Shown: positions 36,686 through 45,984, counted from the first letter of the stretch. The stretch: DNA of 53,032 nt from Actinomycetaceae bacterium (GCA_030537735.1 JAUNVG010000014.1:1-53032), one strand, 5' to 3'. Translations and numbers: made by a program. The notes: generated by a model not told the origin, from the letters alone.

Positions 36686-37615
36686 ATGCGCATCCGCCTA
36701 GACCTCGCCTACCGCGGCACCCCCTTCCACGGTTGGGCCCGCCAACCCGGCCTGCCCACCGTGTGCGGAGCCTTAGAAGCCGCGCTCAGCACCATCTTTC
36801 GTTCCGACGTGGAACTAACCGTCGCCGGCCGCACCGACACCGGAGTGCATGCCCGCGCGCAAGTGGCTCACTTCGACATCCCCCGCGAAACGGTAACCAC
36901 GCTCACCACGCGCAGGCAGGCACCGTCCTCGTCCAACCACGGCGAGGACAGTGCAGAAAGGTGGGTAAGTGGCCTGCCGAAACGGATAAACTCAATCCTC
37001 GCCCACCAAATACGCGACCTCGCCCCCACCCGCCACGTGGGCCCGCCCATCGTGGTCCACCGCGCGCAGGTCGTTGCGGAAAGTTTCGACGCCCGCTTCA
37101 GTGCCCTCACCAGGCACTACTGCTACCGCATCGCCGACCACGTCAGTCACCACCAGCCGGCAACCGCGGAAACCACCTGGTGGGTCGATCGCGAACTCGA
37201 CGTGCAGGCAATGAACCAGGCGGCGCGCCTGCTGACGGGGGAACACGACTTCCTCTCCCTGTGCAAACCCCGCGAGGGCGCCACCACCGTACGCACCATC
37301 ACTTCCGTGAACGTGCGGCGCCAGCCAGACGAGGACGGTGGGCAAGTACGTATCGAAGTCAGTGCGGACGCATTCTGCCACTCCATGGTTCGATCCTTGG
37401 TGGGAGTGCTCACGGAAGTGGGGTGGGGGAGGAAAAACCAAGAATGGGTGGCTACCTTGCTGGGGGAGCCGAGCCGCCAACACGCAGTGCCGATAGTGCC
37501 ACCCCACGGGCTGACATTAGAGGCTGTGGACTACCCGGCGCCGCACCTGTGGCAGCAGCAGCAGGAGGCTGCGCGGCGGGTGAGGAATTCGCCACTAAAT
37601 GAACCCACTCTTTGA
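36686..37615 (+). CDS. truA: tRNA pseudouridine synthase A
   Basis: Makes pseudouridine 38-40 in the tRNA anticodon stem-loop. The nucleophile Asp51 is in AGRTDTGVHARAQVAHFD. KPRE-like KPREGATTVRTI and FCHSMVRSLVG are conserved. Its 309 residues include a ~25-residue polar insertion (RRQAPSSSNHGEDSAERW) after the N-terminal domain and a slightly extended tail. ATG directly follows the upstream stop codon. truA after rplQ is normal; the kinase between them is the extra. Confidence 0.93.
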   Translation: MRIRLDLAYRGTPFHGWARQPGLPTVCGALEAALSTIFRSDVELTVAGRTDTGVHARAQVAHFDIPRETVTTLTTRRQAPSSSNHGEDSAERWVSGLPKRINSILAHQIRDLAPTRHVGPPIVVHRAQVVAESFDARFSALTRHYCYRIADHVSHHQPATAETTWWVDRELDVQAMNQAARLLTGEHDFLSLCKPREGATTVRTITSVNVRRQPDEDGGQVRIEVSADAFCHSMVRSLVGVLTEVGWGRKNQEWVATLLGEPSRQHAVPIVPPHGLTLEAVDYPAPHLWQQQQEAARRVRNSPLNEPTL

Positions 37616-37641
37616 CGCGCGGCGCGGTTAGTCGTTAAGCT
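37612..37641 (+). promoter_or_regulatory. Candidate rplM-rpsI promoter
   Basis: TTGACG, 18-nt spacer, TAAGCT; the -35 overlaps the truA stop. It leaves a ~150-nt leader before rplM, the usual place for L13 autoregulation in other bacteria. Confidence 0.5.
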
Positions 37642-37799
37642 GATACACGTTGTGCGTCTAGAGAGCGCCGACCGGTATCTCCCACTCGCTGGTCTAACGC
37701 CCAGACGCCATGACGCGAGCAATACCTGAAACGCGAGCGGCCATTGACCGATAAGGCATCAAATGACCGCCCCAATACTAGTAGAAGAAGGCCACGCCC

Positions 37800-38243
37800 G
37801 TGCGCACTTATACCCCTAAGCCCGGGGACGACGTCAAGAACTGGTACGTCATCGACGCCACCGACCTTGTCCTCGGCCGTGTGGCAGCTGCCGCTGCCAA
37901 GCTACTCCGTGGGAAGCACAAGCCGACTTTCGCTCCACACATCGACCAGGGCGACTTCGTCATTATCATTAACGCTGACAAGATCGCACTGACCGGTAAC
38001 AAGTTGGATCAGAAGTTTGCCTACCGTCACTCCGGATTCCCCGGTGGCTTGAAGGCGGTTAGCTACCGTGAACTAATGTCTAAGTACCCTGAACGCGCCG
38101 TTGAAAAAGCGGTTCGCGGCATGGTGCCTAAGAACTCGCTCGGCCGCGCGCAGATGCGCAAGCTGAAGGTTTACCGCGGCGCTGAGCACCCCCATGCGGC
38201 TCAGAAGCCGATTCCCTACGACATCACCCAGGTCGCCCAGTAA
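37800..38243 (+). CDS. rplM: 50S ribosomal protein L13
   Basis: Early 23S assembly protein. Its 147 residues from GTG 37800 ([27 protein letters not shown]) include [17 protein letters not shown] and [34 protein letters not shown] lies upstream. It forms a bicistron with rpsI. Confidence 0.97.
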   Translation: MRTYTPKPGDDVKNWYVIDATDLVLGRVAAAAAKLLRGKHKPTFAPHIDQGDFVIIINADKIALTGNKLDQKFAYRHSGFPGGLKAVSYRELMSKYPERAVEKAVRGMVPKNSLGRAQMRKLKVYRGAEHPHAAQKPIPYDITQVAQ

Positions 38244-38287
38244 GCGCCCAGCGCTGTGGACGCCAGTAAAGAACACTGAGGAGAACT

Positions 38288-38779
38288 GTGGCTGAGACCA
38301 CCGACATCGACGTGCTGGATGAGGAAAACGCCCCCAGCTCGTACACCACCGAAACCGAAACCGCTCCTGCCGGTGCCGGTCAATCCATCACCGCTCCCGG
38401 ACACGGACTAGGCCGCCGCAAGCGCGCCATCGCCCGCGTACGCCTCATTCCCGGCACCGGAGAGTGGAAAGTAAACGGCCGTAGCCTGGACGAATACTTC
38501 CCCAACAAGCTGCACCAGCAGCTGGTGAAGGCCCCGTTCGAGCTACTCGACATTGACGGACGCTTCGACGTAGTCGCCCGCATCAACGGTGGCGGCATCT
38601 CCGGCCAAGCCGGCGCCCTGCGCCTGGGCATCGCCCGCGCACTCAACGCCATTGACCGTGACGCCAACCGCCCCGCCCTAAAGAAGGCAGGCTTCCTCAC
38701 CCGTGACGCTCGCGTCATCGAACGTAAGAAGGCCGGCTTGAAGAAGGCACGCAAGGCTCCGCAATACTCGAAGCGTTAA
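38288..38779 (+). CDS. rpsI: 30S ribosomal protein S9
   Basis: Its C-terminal Arg contacts P-site tRNA. The core from [21 protein letters not shown] to [12 protein letters not shown] is standard. The ~35-residue acidic/Thr-rich N-terminus is typical of actinobacterial S9. It has 163 residues, with GTG start and GAGGAGA upstream. A strong terminator follows. Confidence 0.97.
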   Translation: MAETTDIDVLDEENAPSSYTTETETAPAGAGQSITAPGHGLGRRKRAIARVRLIPGTGEWKVNGRSLDEYFPNKLHQQLVKAPFELLDIDGRFDVVARINGGGISGQAGALRLGIARALNAIDRDANRPALKKAGFLTRDARVIERKKAGLKKARKAPQYSKR

Positions 38780-38790
38780 ACATGCTACAA

Positions 38791-38826
38791 ACAAAGCCCC
38801 ACGCATAATAATGCGTGGGGCTTTGT
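38791..38826 (+). terminator. rplM-rpsI terminator
   Basis: Perfect 16-bp arms ACAAAGCCCCACGCAT / ATGCGTGGGGCTTTGT with an AATA loop, 12 nt after the rpsI stop. Confidence 0.93.
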
Positions 38827-38889
38827 CGTTCCTCGCCTATGATAGGGGACAGCAAAAACCACCACGGTGAAAACGAGAAAGGAACACTC

Positions 38890-40245
38890 GTGGCCAGACT
38901 ATTTGGAACCGACGGGGTACGCGGACTTGCAAACCGGGAAGTCACCCCCGCACTAGCACTACAGTTGGGTGAAGCAGCCGGACGCTACGTCCTCGCACAC
39001 ACGAAAGAAAACAACGGGAACAAACCCCTGGCAATCATCGGACGCGACACCCGCATCTCCGGAGAGTTCCTGGACCACGCCCTCGCCGCCGGACTGGCCA
39101 GCGCCGGACTGGACGTGCGACGCATCGGAATCGTCACCACCCCCACCGTGGCGCACCTAGCGGCCACGGAAGAAAACGTTGCAGTGGGAGCCATGATCTC
39201 CGCCTCCCACAACCCCATGCCCGATAACGGAATCAAATTCTTCGCTCACGGCGGATACAAACTAGAAGACGCCGTGGAAGACCGTATTGAAGCCCTACTG
39301 ACCGAAGCGTGGGAACCACCGATCGGTGGGGGAGTTGGGGAAATCGAATTCAACGACACCCTCGCAGAAGCGGCCTACATTGAACACCTGGTGGACGCTT
39401 GCGGGACCTCCCTCAAAGGCCTGCGCATCGCGGTTGACTGCGCCAACGGTGCCGCCTCCAAACTCGGCCCAGAAGCCCTGCGGGAAGCGGGCGCGGACGT
39501 GGTCGTGATCAACGCCTCCCCCGACGGGCACAATATTAACGACGCTTGCGGCTCCACCCACCCCGAACAACTCCAAGCCGTCACCGTCGCCTCCGAAGCT
39601 GATTTCGGGGTCGCCTACGACGGGGACGCCGACCGCTGCCTGGCAGTAGACCACGAGGGGAACCTGGTGGACGGGGATAAAATCATGGGCGCCCTGGCTT
39701 TGGACCTGCGCTCGCGCGGCGAACTTGCGCATGACACCCTGGTCGTCACCGTGATGTCGAACCTCGGCCTGCTGCTAGCCATGAAAGAACGCGGCATAAA
39801 CACTGTGCAAACCGCTGTTGGTGACAGGTACGTGCTAGAACGCATGCGCGCTGAAGGATACACCCTGGGCGGCGAACAATCTGGACACGTCATCGCCTCC
39901 CAGCACGCCACCACCGGTGATGGAGTGCTCACTTCACTACTACTGGCACGCATGGTGGGAGAATCCGGGCAGAGCCTGCAGGCGTCGACTAGCTTCGTCC
40001 AGCGTCTACCGCAAACCCTCATCAACGTTGCTGGAGTTGATAAGGATCGAGCCGGCAGCGATGAAGCTTTGCAAGCCGCGGTACAGGAAGTGGAACAGCG
40101 CCTTGGTGACACCGGGCGAGTCCTACTGCGTCCGTCGGGAACGGAACCACTAGTGCGAGTCATGATTGAAGCAGCCACGCAGGATGAGGCTGACCGAGAA
40201 AGTGAGTACCTCGCGGGCGTGGTGAAAGACCGCCTGGCGCTGTAG
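38890..40245 (+). CDS. glmM: Phosphoglucosamine mutase
   Basis: Converts glucosamine 6-phosphate to the 1-phosphate for UDP-GlcNAc, the next step after GlmS. The phospho-Ser is in ISASHNPMPDNG, the metal-binding DGDADRC and the substrate loop GGEQSGHVI are intact, and RPSGTEPLVRVM is at the end. GTG 38890 (MARLFGTDGVRGLAN, AAAGGA upstream) is preferred over an in-frame ATG at 38815 that lies inside the terminator. It has 451 residues. A TATGAT -10-like box is at 38838. Confidence 0.96.
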   Translation: MARLFGTDGVRGLANREVTPALALQLGEAAGRYVLAHTKENNGNKPLAIIGRDTRISGEFLDHALAAGLASAGLDVRRIGIVTTPTVAHLAATEENVAVGAMISASHNPMPDNGIKFFAHGGYKLEDAVEDRIEALLTEAWEPPIGGGVGEIEFNDTLAEAAYIEHLVDACGTSLKGLRIAVDCANGAASKLGPEALREAGADVVVINASPDGHNINDACGSTHPEQLQAVTVASEADFGVAYDGDADRCLAVDHEGNLVDGDKIMGALALDLRSRGELAHDTLVVTVMSNLGLLLAMKERGINTVQTAVGDRYVLERMRAEGYTLGGEQSGHVIASQHATTGDGVLTSLLLARMVGESGQSLQASTSFVQRLPQTLINVAGVDKDRAGSDEALQAAVQEVEQRLGDTGRVLLRPSGTEPLVRVMIEAATQDEADRESEYLAGVVKDRLAL

Positions 40246-40286
40246 TTAGCTGCTGCGGGGCGGGGCGCGGATCGCCTAGCCCCGAG

Positions 40287-41258
40287 CTAGATTTTTCGCA
40301 GCTTCAAAAAACGCACCCTATGGTCAGGCCCCTTGCGGATCACCAGCGTCGCGCGATACTTCGTCGGCGCGATGTTCTCACGCAAGTTCGGCAGGTTAAT
40401 GGAACGCCAGATCTGCTGGGCACGGGCGCGCGCGTCCTCGTCATCCAATAGCGCATAGTTACGGAAATACGAATCCTCGTCACTGAACGCCGTCGAGCGC
40501 AACGTGAGGAAACGGTCAACGTACCATTTTTCAATGTCCGCAGCGTCCGCATCCACGTAGATAGAAAAATCGAAATAGTCAGACACCGCCACCGCACCGG
40601 TGCGACCAACCTCGGTGCGCGCCGGCTGTAAAACATTCAACCCCTCCACGATGAGGATGTCGGGACGGGTCACGACCTCGTACTCACCGGGCACAATGTC
40701 ATAGGTCAGGTGCGAGTACACCGGGGCGCGAACCTCGTCCGCACCCGACTTCACTGCCGCCATGAAATCCATCAGCTTCGCGCGGTCGTAGGACTCCGGG
40801 AACCCCTTCTTATCCATGATGCCTCGTGCCTGCAAAACCCGGTTGGGAAGCAGGAAACCATCGGTAGTGATGAGCTGAACCCGGGGAGTGTGAGGCCAGC
40901 GGCGCAGCAGCTCACGTAGCAGGCGCGCAGTGGAGGATTTCCCAACCGCCACCGACCCGGCGACACCAATAATGAAAGGCGTCGGAGGGCGCTGGGGCTC
41001 GCGCAGGAAATAGTGCCGATCCAACCCCAGTCGCCGATTCGAGTTCACATACATCTGCAACAGCGCAGAGATGGGGCGGTAGATGGCGTCTACTTCATCA
41101 ATGTCGAGGGGGTCACCGAGGCTGGTGAGGTTTCGTACGTCTTCGCTGGTCAGCGGCAGGGGGGCGGAGGTCGCGAGGTCGGCCCACTTGTCCCGGGGGA
41201 AGACCTCGAATGGTGAGGGCTCTTCGGAAGCGGGGCCGGTAGCGGACGCGGTTTGCAT
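40287..41258 (-). CDS. coaA: Pantothenate kinase, type I
   Basis: First and regulated step of CoA synthesis. P-loop GVAGSVAVGKSS, TTDGFLLPN, KGFPESYD, PVYSHLTYDIVPGE and LIVEGLNVLQ correspond throughout to mycobacterial CoaA. I use ATG 41258 (MQTASATGP); ATG 41276 and TTG 41294 are in frame, none with a good ribosome-binding site, so a leaderless message is possible. 323 residues. Convergent with glmM (41-nt gap) and divergent from glmS. Confidence 0.94.
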   Translation of the reverse strand: MQTASATGPASEEPSPFEVFPRDKWADLATSAPLPLTSEDVRNLTSLGDPLDIDEVDAIYRPISALLQMYVNSNRRLGLDRHYFLREPQRPPTPFIIGVAGSVAVGKSSTARLLRELLRRWPHTPRVQLITTDGFLLPNRVLQARGIMDKKGFPESYDRAKLMDFMAAVKSGADEVRAPVYSHLTYDIVPGEYEVVTRPDILIVEGLNVLQPARTEVGRTGAVAVSDYFDFSIYVDADAADIEKWYVDRFLTLRSTAFSDEDSYFRNYALLDDEDARARAQQIWRSINLPNLRENIAPTKYRATLVIRKGPDHRVRFLKLRKI

Positions 41259-41363
41259 ACAACTATCGTGCAACATCTGCGGCCAGCGGGGCAAAGTAAC
41301 GGGGGATTCATCTTATTTCCCACCAAGCGCCGGCGGAGTTGGGAGGGTGTTGGGGCCGTTTCG

Positions 41364-41421
41364 CCACCGTGAGGGTTTAGTCCAGTTTCGGGTCTGGTTT
41401 TGGCCTAACCGCTCACGGTGG
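41364..41421 (+). repeat. 58-bp palindromic element, copy 7
   Basis: Only copy with a perfect 10-bp inverted pair CCACCGTGAG / CTCACGGTGG. Interior GGTTTAGTCCAG and GGCCTAACCG, which adds GGTT/AACC pairing. Lies between divergent coaA and glmS. Confidence 0.85.
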
Positions 41422-41487
41422 TTGGAGGGGTGGGTGGGATGTGTGGCGCGGGATGCGGGGCCTGTCGGGTGCGGGGGTGCGGTTTCG

Positions 41488-41545
41488 CCACTGTGAGGGT
41501 TTAGTCCAGTTTCGGGTCAGGTTTTGGCCTAACCGCTCACGGTGA
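41488..41545 (+). repeat. 58-bp palindromic element, copy 8
   Basis: Starts 124 bp after copy 7. The last base is A instead of G, weakening the outermost pair. The spacer between copies 7 and 8 resembles that of array 1 (GTGTGGC, GGGATG, GGGGCCT). Confidence 0.85.
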
Positions 41546-41675
41546 ATGAAGAAGGTGGCAGCCGGTGGGGGAAAGCGGATGGGCCGGGGGCGTGTGAAAT
41601 ATCTCCAGAAAGAAATAGCGAATTCTGCGCTTTTGGTCTGGCGCTTCCCGGGTAAATCGTGGTTCCATAAAAGCT

Positions 41676-43727
41676 ATGTGTGGAATCGTAGGGCACGTAG
41701 GTGCGAAAGATAGTGACCGTAGTTTGCAAGTAGTCCTGGACGGGCTATCGCGTTTGGAATACCGCGGGTATGACTCCGCTGGCGTAGCCGTTGGAGCAAC
41801 TGGCGGCCTGAACGTGGTGAAATCCGTGGGCAAACTTGCCAATCTGAAAGCAGAGTTGGAAAAGCTCGGCGAGCTCCCAGGCCGCTGCGCAATCGGACAT
41901 ACCCGGTGGGCAACCCACGGAATCCCTTCGGTGGAAAACGCACACCCCCATACTTCCTTGGATGGAGCGCTGGCCCTGGTACATAACGGGATCATCGAAA
42001 ACGCTACCGCCCTGCGTCAAGAACTCACCCGCGACGGGTTCGAGTTCGTCTCCGACACCGATACCGAAGTAGTCGTTCACCTGTTGGCGCGCACCCTGGT
42101 GGAAGAACTGCGCCGCCCGATGCCCGAGGACGAGGGCGTGACTGGCGTTGCCGGTGACCCGTCGTTGGGCGGTGGCGCCGAGGACGCGGCTGGCGTTGCG
42201 CAGGACCTCGACCGCAACCTCGACCACGACCAAGCCGCCACCTCCGACGCCAAGAACAACTCGCTTCTGACCCCCGGCATCCCCGCCGACAGCCTCCCCA
42301 CAGCCGCGGCCCTCACCCGCGCCATGCGGCGCATCATGAGTGAGCTCCATGGTACTTTCACCCTGCTGGCCGTCCACGAGGATGCCCCCGGCGTAGTGGT
42401 GGCAGCGCGGCGTTCCTCCCCGCTGGTGATCGGCTTGGGTGAAGGGGAGAATTTCCTCGGCTCTGATGCCCTAGCTTTCGCCCAGTACACTCGCCGCGCC
42501 ATCGAGGTCGGGCAGGACGAACTCGCGGTAGTCACCCCCACGCACGTGACCGTCCTCGACATTCACGGCAACCGCACCGAACCGAAAACGTTGGAAGTGG
42601 ACTTTTCCGCTGACCGGGCCACCAAAGATGGCTGGCCCACGTTCATGGAAAAGGAAATTAACGAACAGCCCCGCGCCATTGCGGATACGCTTGCCAACCG
42701 CCTCGATGCGGAAGGTTTCTTGACGTTGGACGAGTTACGTATCCCCGCGGAAGTCCTACGCACGGTGGATAAAATGGTGATTATTGCGTGCGGCACTGCG
42801 GCTTACGCCGGGCAGGTGGCGCGCTACGCGATTGAGCACTGGTGCCGGATCCCGGTAGAAGTGGAGTTGGCCCACGAGTTCCGCTACCGCGACCCGGTGG
42901 TGACGGAAAAGACGCTGGTGGTGGCGATCTCCCAGTCGGGTGAGACGATGGATACCATTATGGCGATCCGCCACGCGCGTGAGCAGGGCGCGAAGGTGGT
43001 GGCGGTGGTGAACACGCCTGGTTCCACGATTTCGCGTGAGTCGGACGCGGTGCTCTTAACGCACGCTGGCCCGGAGATCGCGGTGGCCTCCACGAAGGCG
43101 TTCACCGCTCAGATCACCGCGACCTACATCCTGGGCTTGTACTTGGCGCAGGTGCGGGGTAATAAGTTCATTGATGAGATCCAGGACTACCTCGATAAGT
43201 TGGCTGAGATCCCGGCGAAGGTCGAGGACGTGATTTCTCGCGGTGAGGGCGTGCGGCAGGCTGCGCGCATGCTGGCTGACACGGCCTCGGTGATTTTCCT
43301 CGGCCGCCACGTGGGGTTCCCAGTGGCGATGGAGGGCGCGTTGAAGCTGAAAGAGCTGGCCTACATTCACGCCGAGGGGTTTGCCGCGGGGGAGTTGAAG
43401 CACGGTCCGATTGCGCTGATCGAGGACGGTCAGCCGGTGATCATCGTGGTGCCGACTCCGCGTCGCCCGGAACTGCATCGGAAGGTGGTTTCCAACATTC
43501 AGGAGGTGCGGGCTCGCGGGGCGCGTACGTTGGTTATTGCCGAGGACGGGGATGAAGCGGTAAATGAGTGCGCGGACGTGGTGTTCCGGGTTCCTCCGGC
43601 CCCGACTTTGTATGCGCCGCTCCTGGCGGTGGTGCCGCTGCAGATTTTTGCTTGCGAGCTAGCCACGGCGAAGGGTTTGGATGTGGATCAGCCGCGTAAC
43701 CTAGCTAAGTCTGTGACCGTGGAGTAG
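41676..43727 (+). CDS. glmS: Glutamine-fructose-6-phosphate aminotransferase with insertion
   Basis: Makes glucosamine 6-phosphate from fructose 6-phosphate and glutamine. The nucleophile is Cys2 (MCGIVGHVG), with GHTRWATHG and HNGIIEN in the glutaminase domain, two SIS domains (ACGTAAYAG, SQSGETMDT) and the C-terminal DQPRNLAKSVTVE. At 683 residues it exceeds the usual ~610-625 because of an Asp/Gly/Ala-rich insertion of about 55 residues near 147-207, inside the glutaminase domain. No ribosome-binding site precedes the ATG. glmM is 1.4 kb upstream. Confidence 0.96.
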   Translation: MCGIVGHVGAKDSDRSLQVVLDGLSRLEYRGYDSAGVAVGATGGLNVVKSVGKLANLKAELEKLGELPGRCAIGHTRWATHGIPSVENAHPHTSLDGALALVHNGIIENATALRQELTRDGFEFVSDTDTEVVVHLLARTLVEELRRPMPEDEGVTGVAGDPSLGGGAEDAAGVAQDLDRNLDHDQAATSDAKNNSLLTPGIPADSLPTAAALTRAMRRIMSELHGTFTLLAVHEDAPGVVVAARRSSPLVIGLGEGENFLGSDALAFAQYTRRAIEVGQDELAVVTPTHVTVLDIHGNRTEPKTLEVDFSADRATKDGWPTFMEKEINEQPRAIADTLANRLDAEGFLTLDELRIPAEVLRTVDKMVIIACGTAAYAGQVARYAIEHWCRIPVEVELAHEFRYRDPVVTEKTLVVAISQSGETMDTIMAIRHAREQGAKVVAVVNTPGSTISRESDAVLLTHAGPEIAVASTKAFTAQITATYILGLYLAQVRGNKFIDEIQDYLDKLAEIPAKVEDVISRGEGVRQAARMLADTASVIFLGRHVGFPVAMEGALKLKELAYIHAEGFAAGELKHGPIALIEDGQPVIIVVPTPRRPELHRKVVSNIQEVRARGARTLVIAEDGDEAVNECADVVFRVPPAPTLYAPLLAVVPLQIFACELATAKGLDVDQPRNLAKSVTVE

Positions 43728-43729
43728 TC

Positions 43730-45772
43730 ATGTGGCATAGTTGGCCGCTGCGCGCGGTGCGTGAGAGTGAAGCTGAGGTGGTGGCGCGGGCCGCTACTGA
43801 CCAGTTGATGTTGAAGGCAGCGCGCGCGGTGGCTGATGCGGTGCGGCGTCATTCTCCTTCGCAGGTGGCGGCATTCGCCGGTGTCGGCGACAACGGCGGT
43901 GACGCTTTGTATGCGCTTTCTTTCTTGGCGTTGCAGGGGGTTGCGTGCGTGGCGGTGGTGGTCACGGACCACCCGCATGAGCGGGCTTTACAGGCAGCGG
44001 TGGAGGCCGGTGTGCGGATTGTCGGCCCGCGGCAGGTGGCGCAGGTCGACCCGTCGGTGACGGTGGAGTTGGACGATCCTAGTTCTTGGGTGGGTCCGGT
44101 CCGTCGGGTAGCTGGGGCTGCGGACGTGTGGGTGGATGCGTTGTTGGGCACGGGGGCGAGCGGTAGTTTGCGTGAGCCCGTGGCTACCGTGGTGCGGACT
44201 TTGTCTGCTGTGCGCGCGCAGTTGTCGCATTCGTTTGCGGGAGCAGCGCGGTCGGTGACAGTGGTTTGCGTGGACGTGCTTTCTGGTACTTGTGGTGATG
44301 ATGGGCGGGTTGATAACCCGGTGTTGCCCGCTGACGAGGTGGTCACCATGGGCGCGGTGAAGGCCTCGTTGGTGTTGCCTCCGGCGCGGTATATGCGCCG
44401 CGATATCACGGTGGTGGATTTGGGGTTGGACCTGTCTTCTTACCGTCCGGCTTCGACGACTTTGCAGGCGGCTGATGTGGCGGCTTTGCTGTTGCCACCG
44501 TCGGTGACTGACCATAAGTATTCGCGTCCGGTGGTGCGCACGGTGTGTGGTTCTGCGCGGTATCCGGGGGCGGGAGTGTTGAGCGCGTTGGCAGCGCAAT
44601 ACAGTGGCGCTTCGATGGTGCGGGTGGACGCTCCTGCGGCGGTGACGCAGTTGGCTTTGGCACGTGAGCCGGGCCTGGTTACCGGTCGAGGGCGTGCGCA
44701 GGCGTTGGTTGTGGGTTCTGGCATGGTGGCGACGTGCGAGGACGACGTGGCGCGTATCGAAGAGGCGTTCGTTCAGGCGTGGGAAGACGATATTCCCGTG
44801 GTGGTGGATGCGGGAGCGCTGGAGGTTTTCGCGCGGTTGGATCCTGCTCGGCGTCCGCGGCGCGCGGTGTTGACCCCGCACGCGGGGGAGGCTGCGCAGC
44901 TGCTTTCCACGGTGTTGGGGGTGGAGGTTTGCCGCCAGCAGGTGGAGGACAGTCCTTACTGGGCGGCGAAGCAGCTTTGTTGTGCGCTGTCTGCCATGGT
45001 GGTTTTGAAGGGGGCTGCCACGGTGGTGGTGGGGCCTGCCAGTGGTGACTGTGCGGGCTTGCCGGATGGTTCCCGGTCTGGTCACGTCGGTGGTGGGGAT
45101 GCCAGGGGTGTAACTGGGGCTGATACTGCCGGTGGTCTGGACGGTCCTGCGAATGATGCTTCTAATGCTGGCGACAGTGACCTCCTCGTGCCAGATTCAC
45201 CGGGTTCGGTGAACTGCTACGTGCAAGATGAAGCCCCGGGGTGGGCGGCGACGGCGGGCAGTGGGGATGTTCTTGCCGGTGCGATTGGGACTGCCTTGGC
45301 GATGGTGCAAACCCACCGAGAGCGCCTCGATGGGGGCAGTCAGCCACCTGCCGGCCCGGTAGCCACGTCTTTGCCGCCAGAGCCAGGGTTTTGGTCTGAC
45401 CTGCAAGGAAGTACTGACTTGTGGGGTGAGTTCTTCTTGCGTGCCTGCGCTGCTGGTGTGTGGCTGCATGGCACGGCAGCTACCTTGGCTGCGGGCACGC
45501 AGGTTCGTAGTTCGATCCACTCGGCTGCGAAGTTAGCTGCCTTGGCGCAGGTGCGTGATGGTGGTCAGCTGGCGGTGGAGACTCTTGGGCGTATTGATGT
45601 CGAGGTTGGGCGTTCGCTTCCGGCGGGGGCTAATGGTTTGAGTCTGATGCCTCGTCCGGGGAGCGCTCGTCCGGCGGCGGTGAAGGAGCACTTGGGGCAC
45701 CCCGTTACCGCGGCGGATATTGCTAGCCGCTTGCAGGCCGCGGTTGGTTGGGCATTGGATAAGCGCCGCTGA
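43730..45772 (+). CDS. nnr: Bifunctional NAD(P)H-hydrate epimerase / ADP-dependent dehydratase
   Basis: Repairs hydrated NAD(P)H. N-terminal YjeF-type epimerase domain (GVGDNGGDALY, VDALLGTGASG), then the dehydratase (TPHAGEAAQLL, VVLKGAATVV, ATAGSGDVLAG). The epimerase signature is altered: GDNGGDA for GNNGGDG and DVLSGTCGDDG for the usual DIPSGV-type motif. The dehydratase has a ~65-residue Gly/Asp-rich insertion before the AGSGD motif and a second near the end, giving 680 residues. ATG follows the glmS stop by 2 nt, so they are likely cotranscribed. Confidence 0.9.
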   Translation: MWHSWPLRAVRESEAEVVARAATDQLMLKAARAVADAVRRHSPSQVAAFAGVGDNGGDALYALSFLALQGVACVAVVVTDHPHERALQAAVEAGVRIVGPRQVAQVDPSVTVELDDPSSWVGPVRRVAGAADVWVDALLGTGASGSLREPVATVVRTLSAVRAQLSHSFAGAARSVTVVCVDVLSGTCGDDGRVDNPVLPADEVVTMGAVKASLVLPPARYMRRDITVVDLGLDLSSYRPASTTLQAADVAALLLPPSVTDHKYSRPVVRTVCGSARYPGAGVLSALAAQYSGASMVRVDAPAAVTQLALAREPGLVTGRGRAQALVVGSGMVATCEDDVARIEEAFVQAWEDDIPVVVDAGALEVFARLDPARRPRRAVLTPHAGEAAQLLSTVLGVEVCRQQVEDSPYWAAKQLCCALSAMVVLKGAATVVVGPASGDCAGLPDGSRSGHVGGGDARGVTGADTAGGLDGPANDASNAGDSDLLVPDSPGSVNCYVQDEAPGWAATAGSGDVLAGAIGTALAMVQTHRERLDGGSQPPAGPVATSLPPEPGFWSDLQGSTDLWGEFFLRACAAGVWLHGTAATLAAGTQVRSSIHSAAKLAALAQVRDGGQLAVETLGRIDVEVGRSLPAGANGLSLMPRPGSARPAAVKEHLGHPVTAADIASRLQAAVGWALDKRR

Positions 45773-45984
45773 GTGCCAGGCGGTGCCGGTTCGCCGGCCG
45801 CCGTCGGGCTTCCGCAGGCTCAGTCCCCGCCGCCCGCAGGTTCGCAGGCCCCGCCACCCGCACCCGCAGGTCTGCGCCCGGTCCCGCCGACCCACCCCCG
45901 CCACCCTCGCGCGCGAATCCGCGGCGTAGTTAAGGCGCATAACCGTCAAAGCGGTAGGGTAGAAGCAACCAAGAAAGGAAAGCC
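45773..45984. repeat. CGCAGG-rich gap between nnr and alr
   Basis: Degenerate GC repeats with CCGCAGG recurring several times, then an AT-richer 60 bp with AAAGGAAAG before alr. A promoter is likely but not pinned down. No gene. Confidence 0.5.

Noticed and set aside
37616..37799. tRNA gene in the truA-rplM gap
   Set aside because: No cloverleaf could be folded by eye. No tRNA or rRNA gene was found anywhere in the window.
41546..41675. glmS ribozyme upstream of glmS
   Set aside because: No recognisable ribozyme core. The element is known from Bacillota and related groups, and the space is largely taken by array 3.
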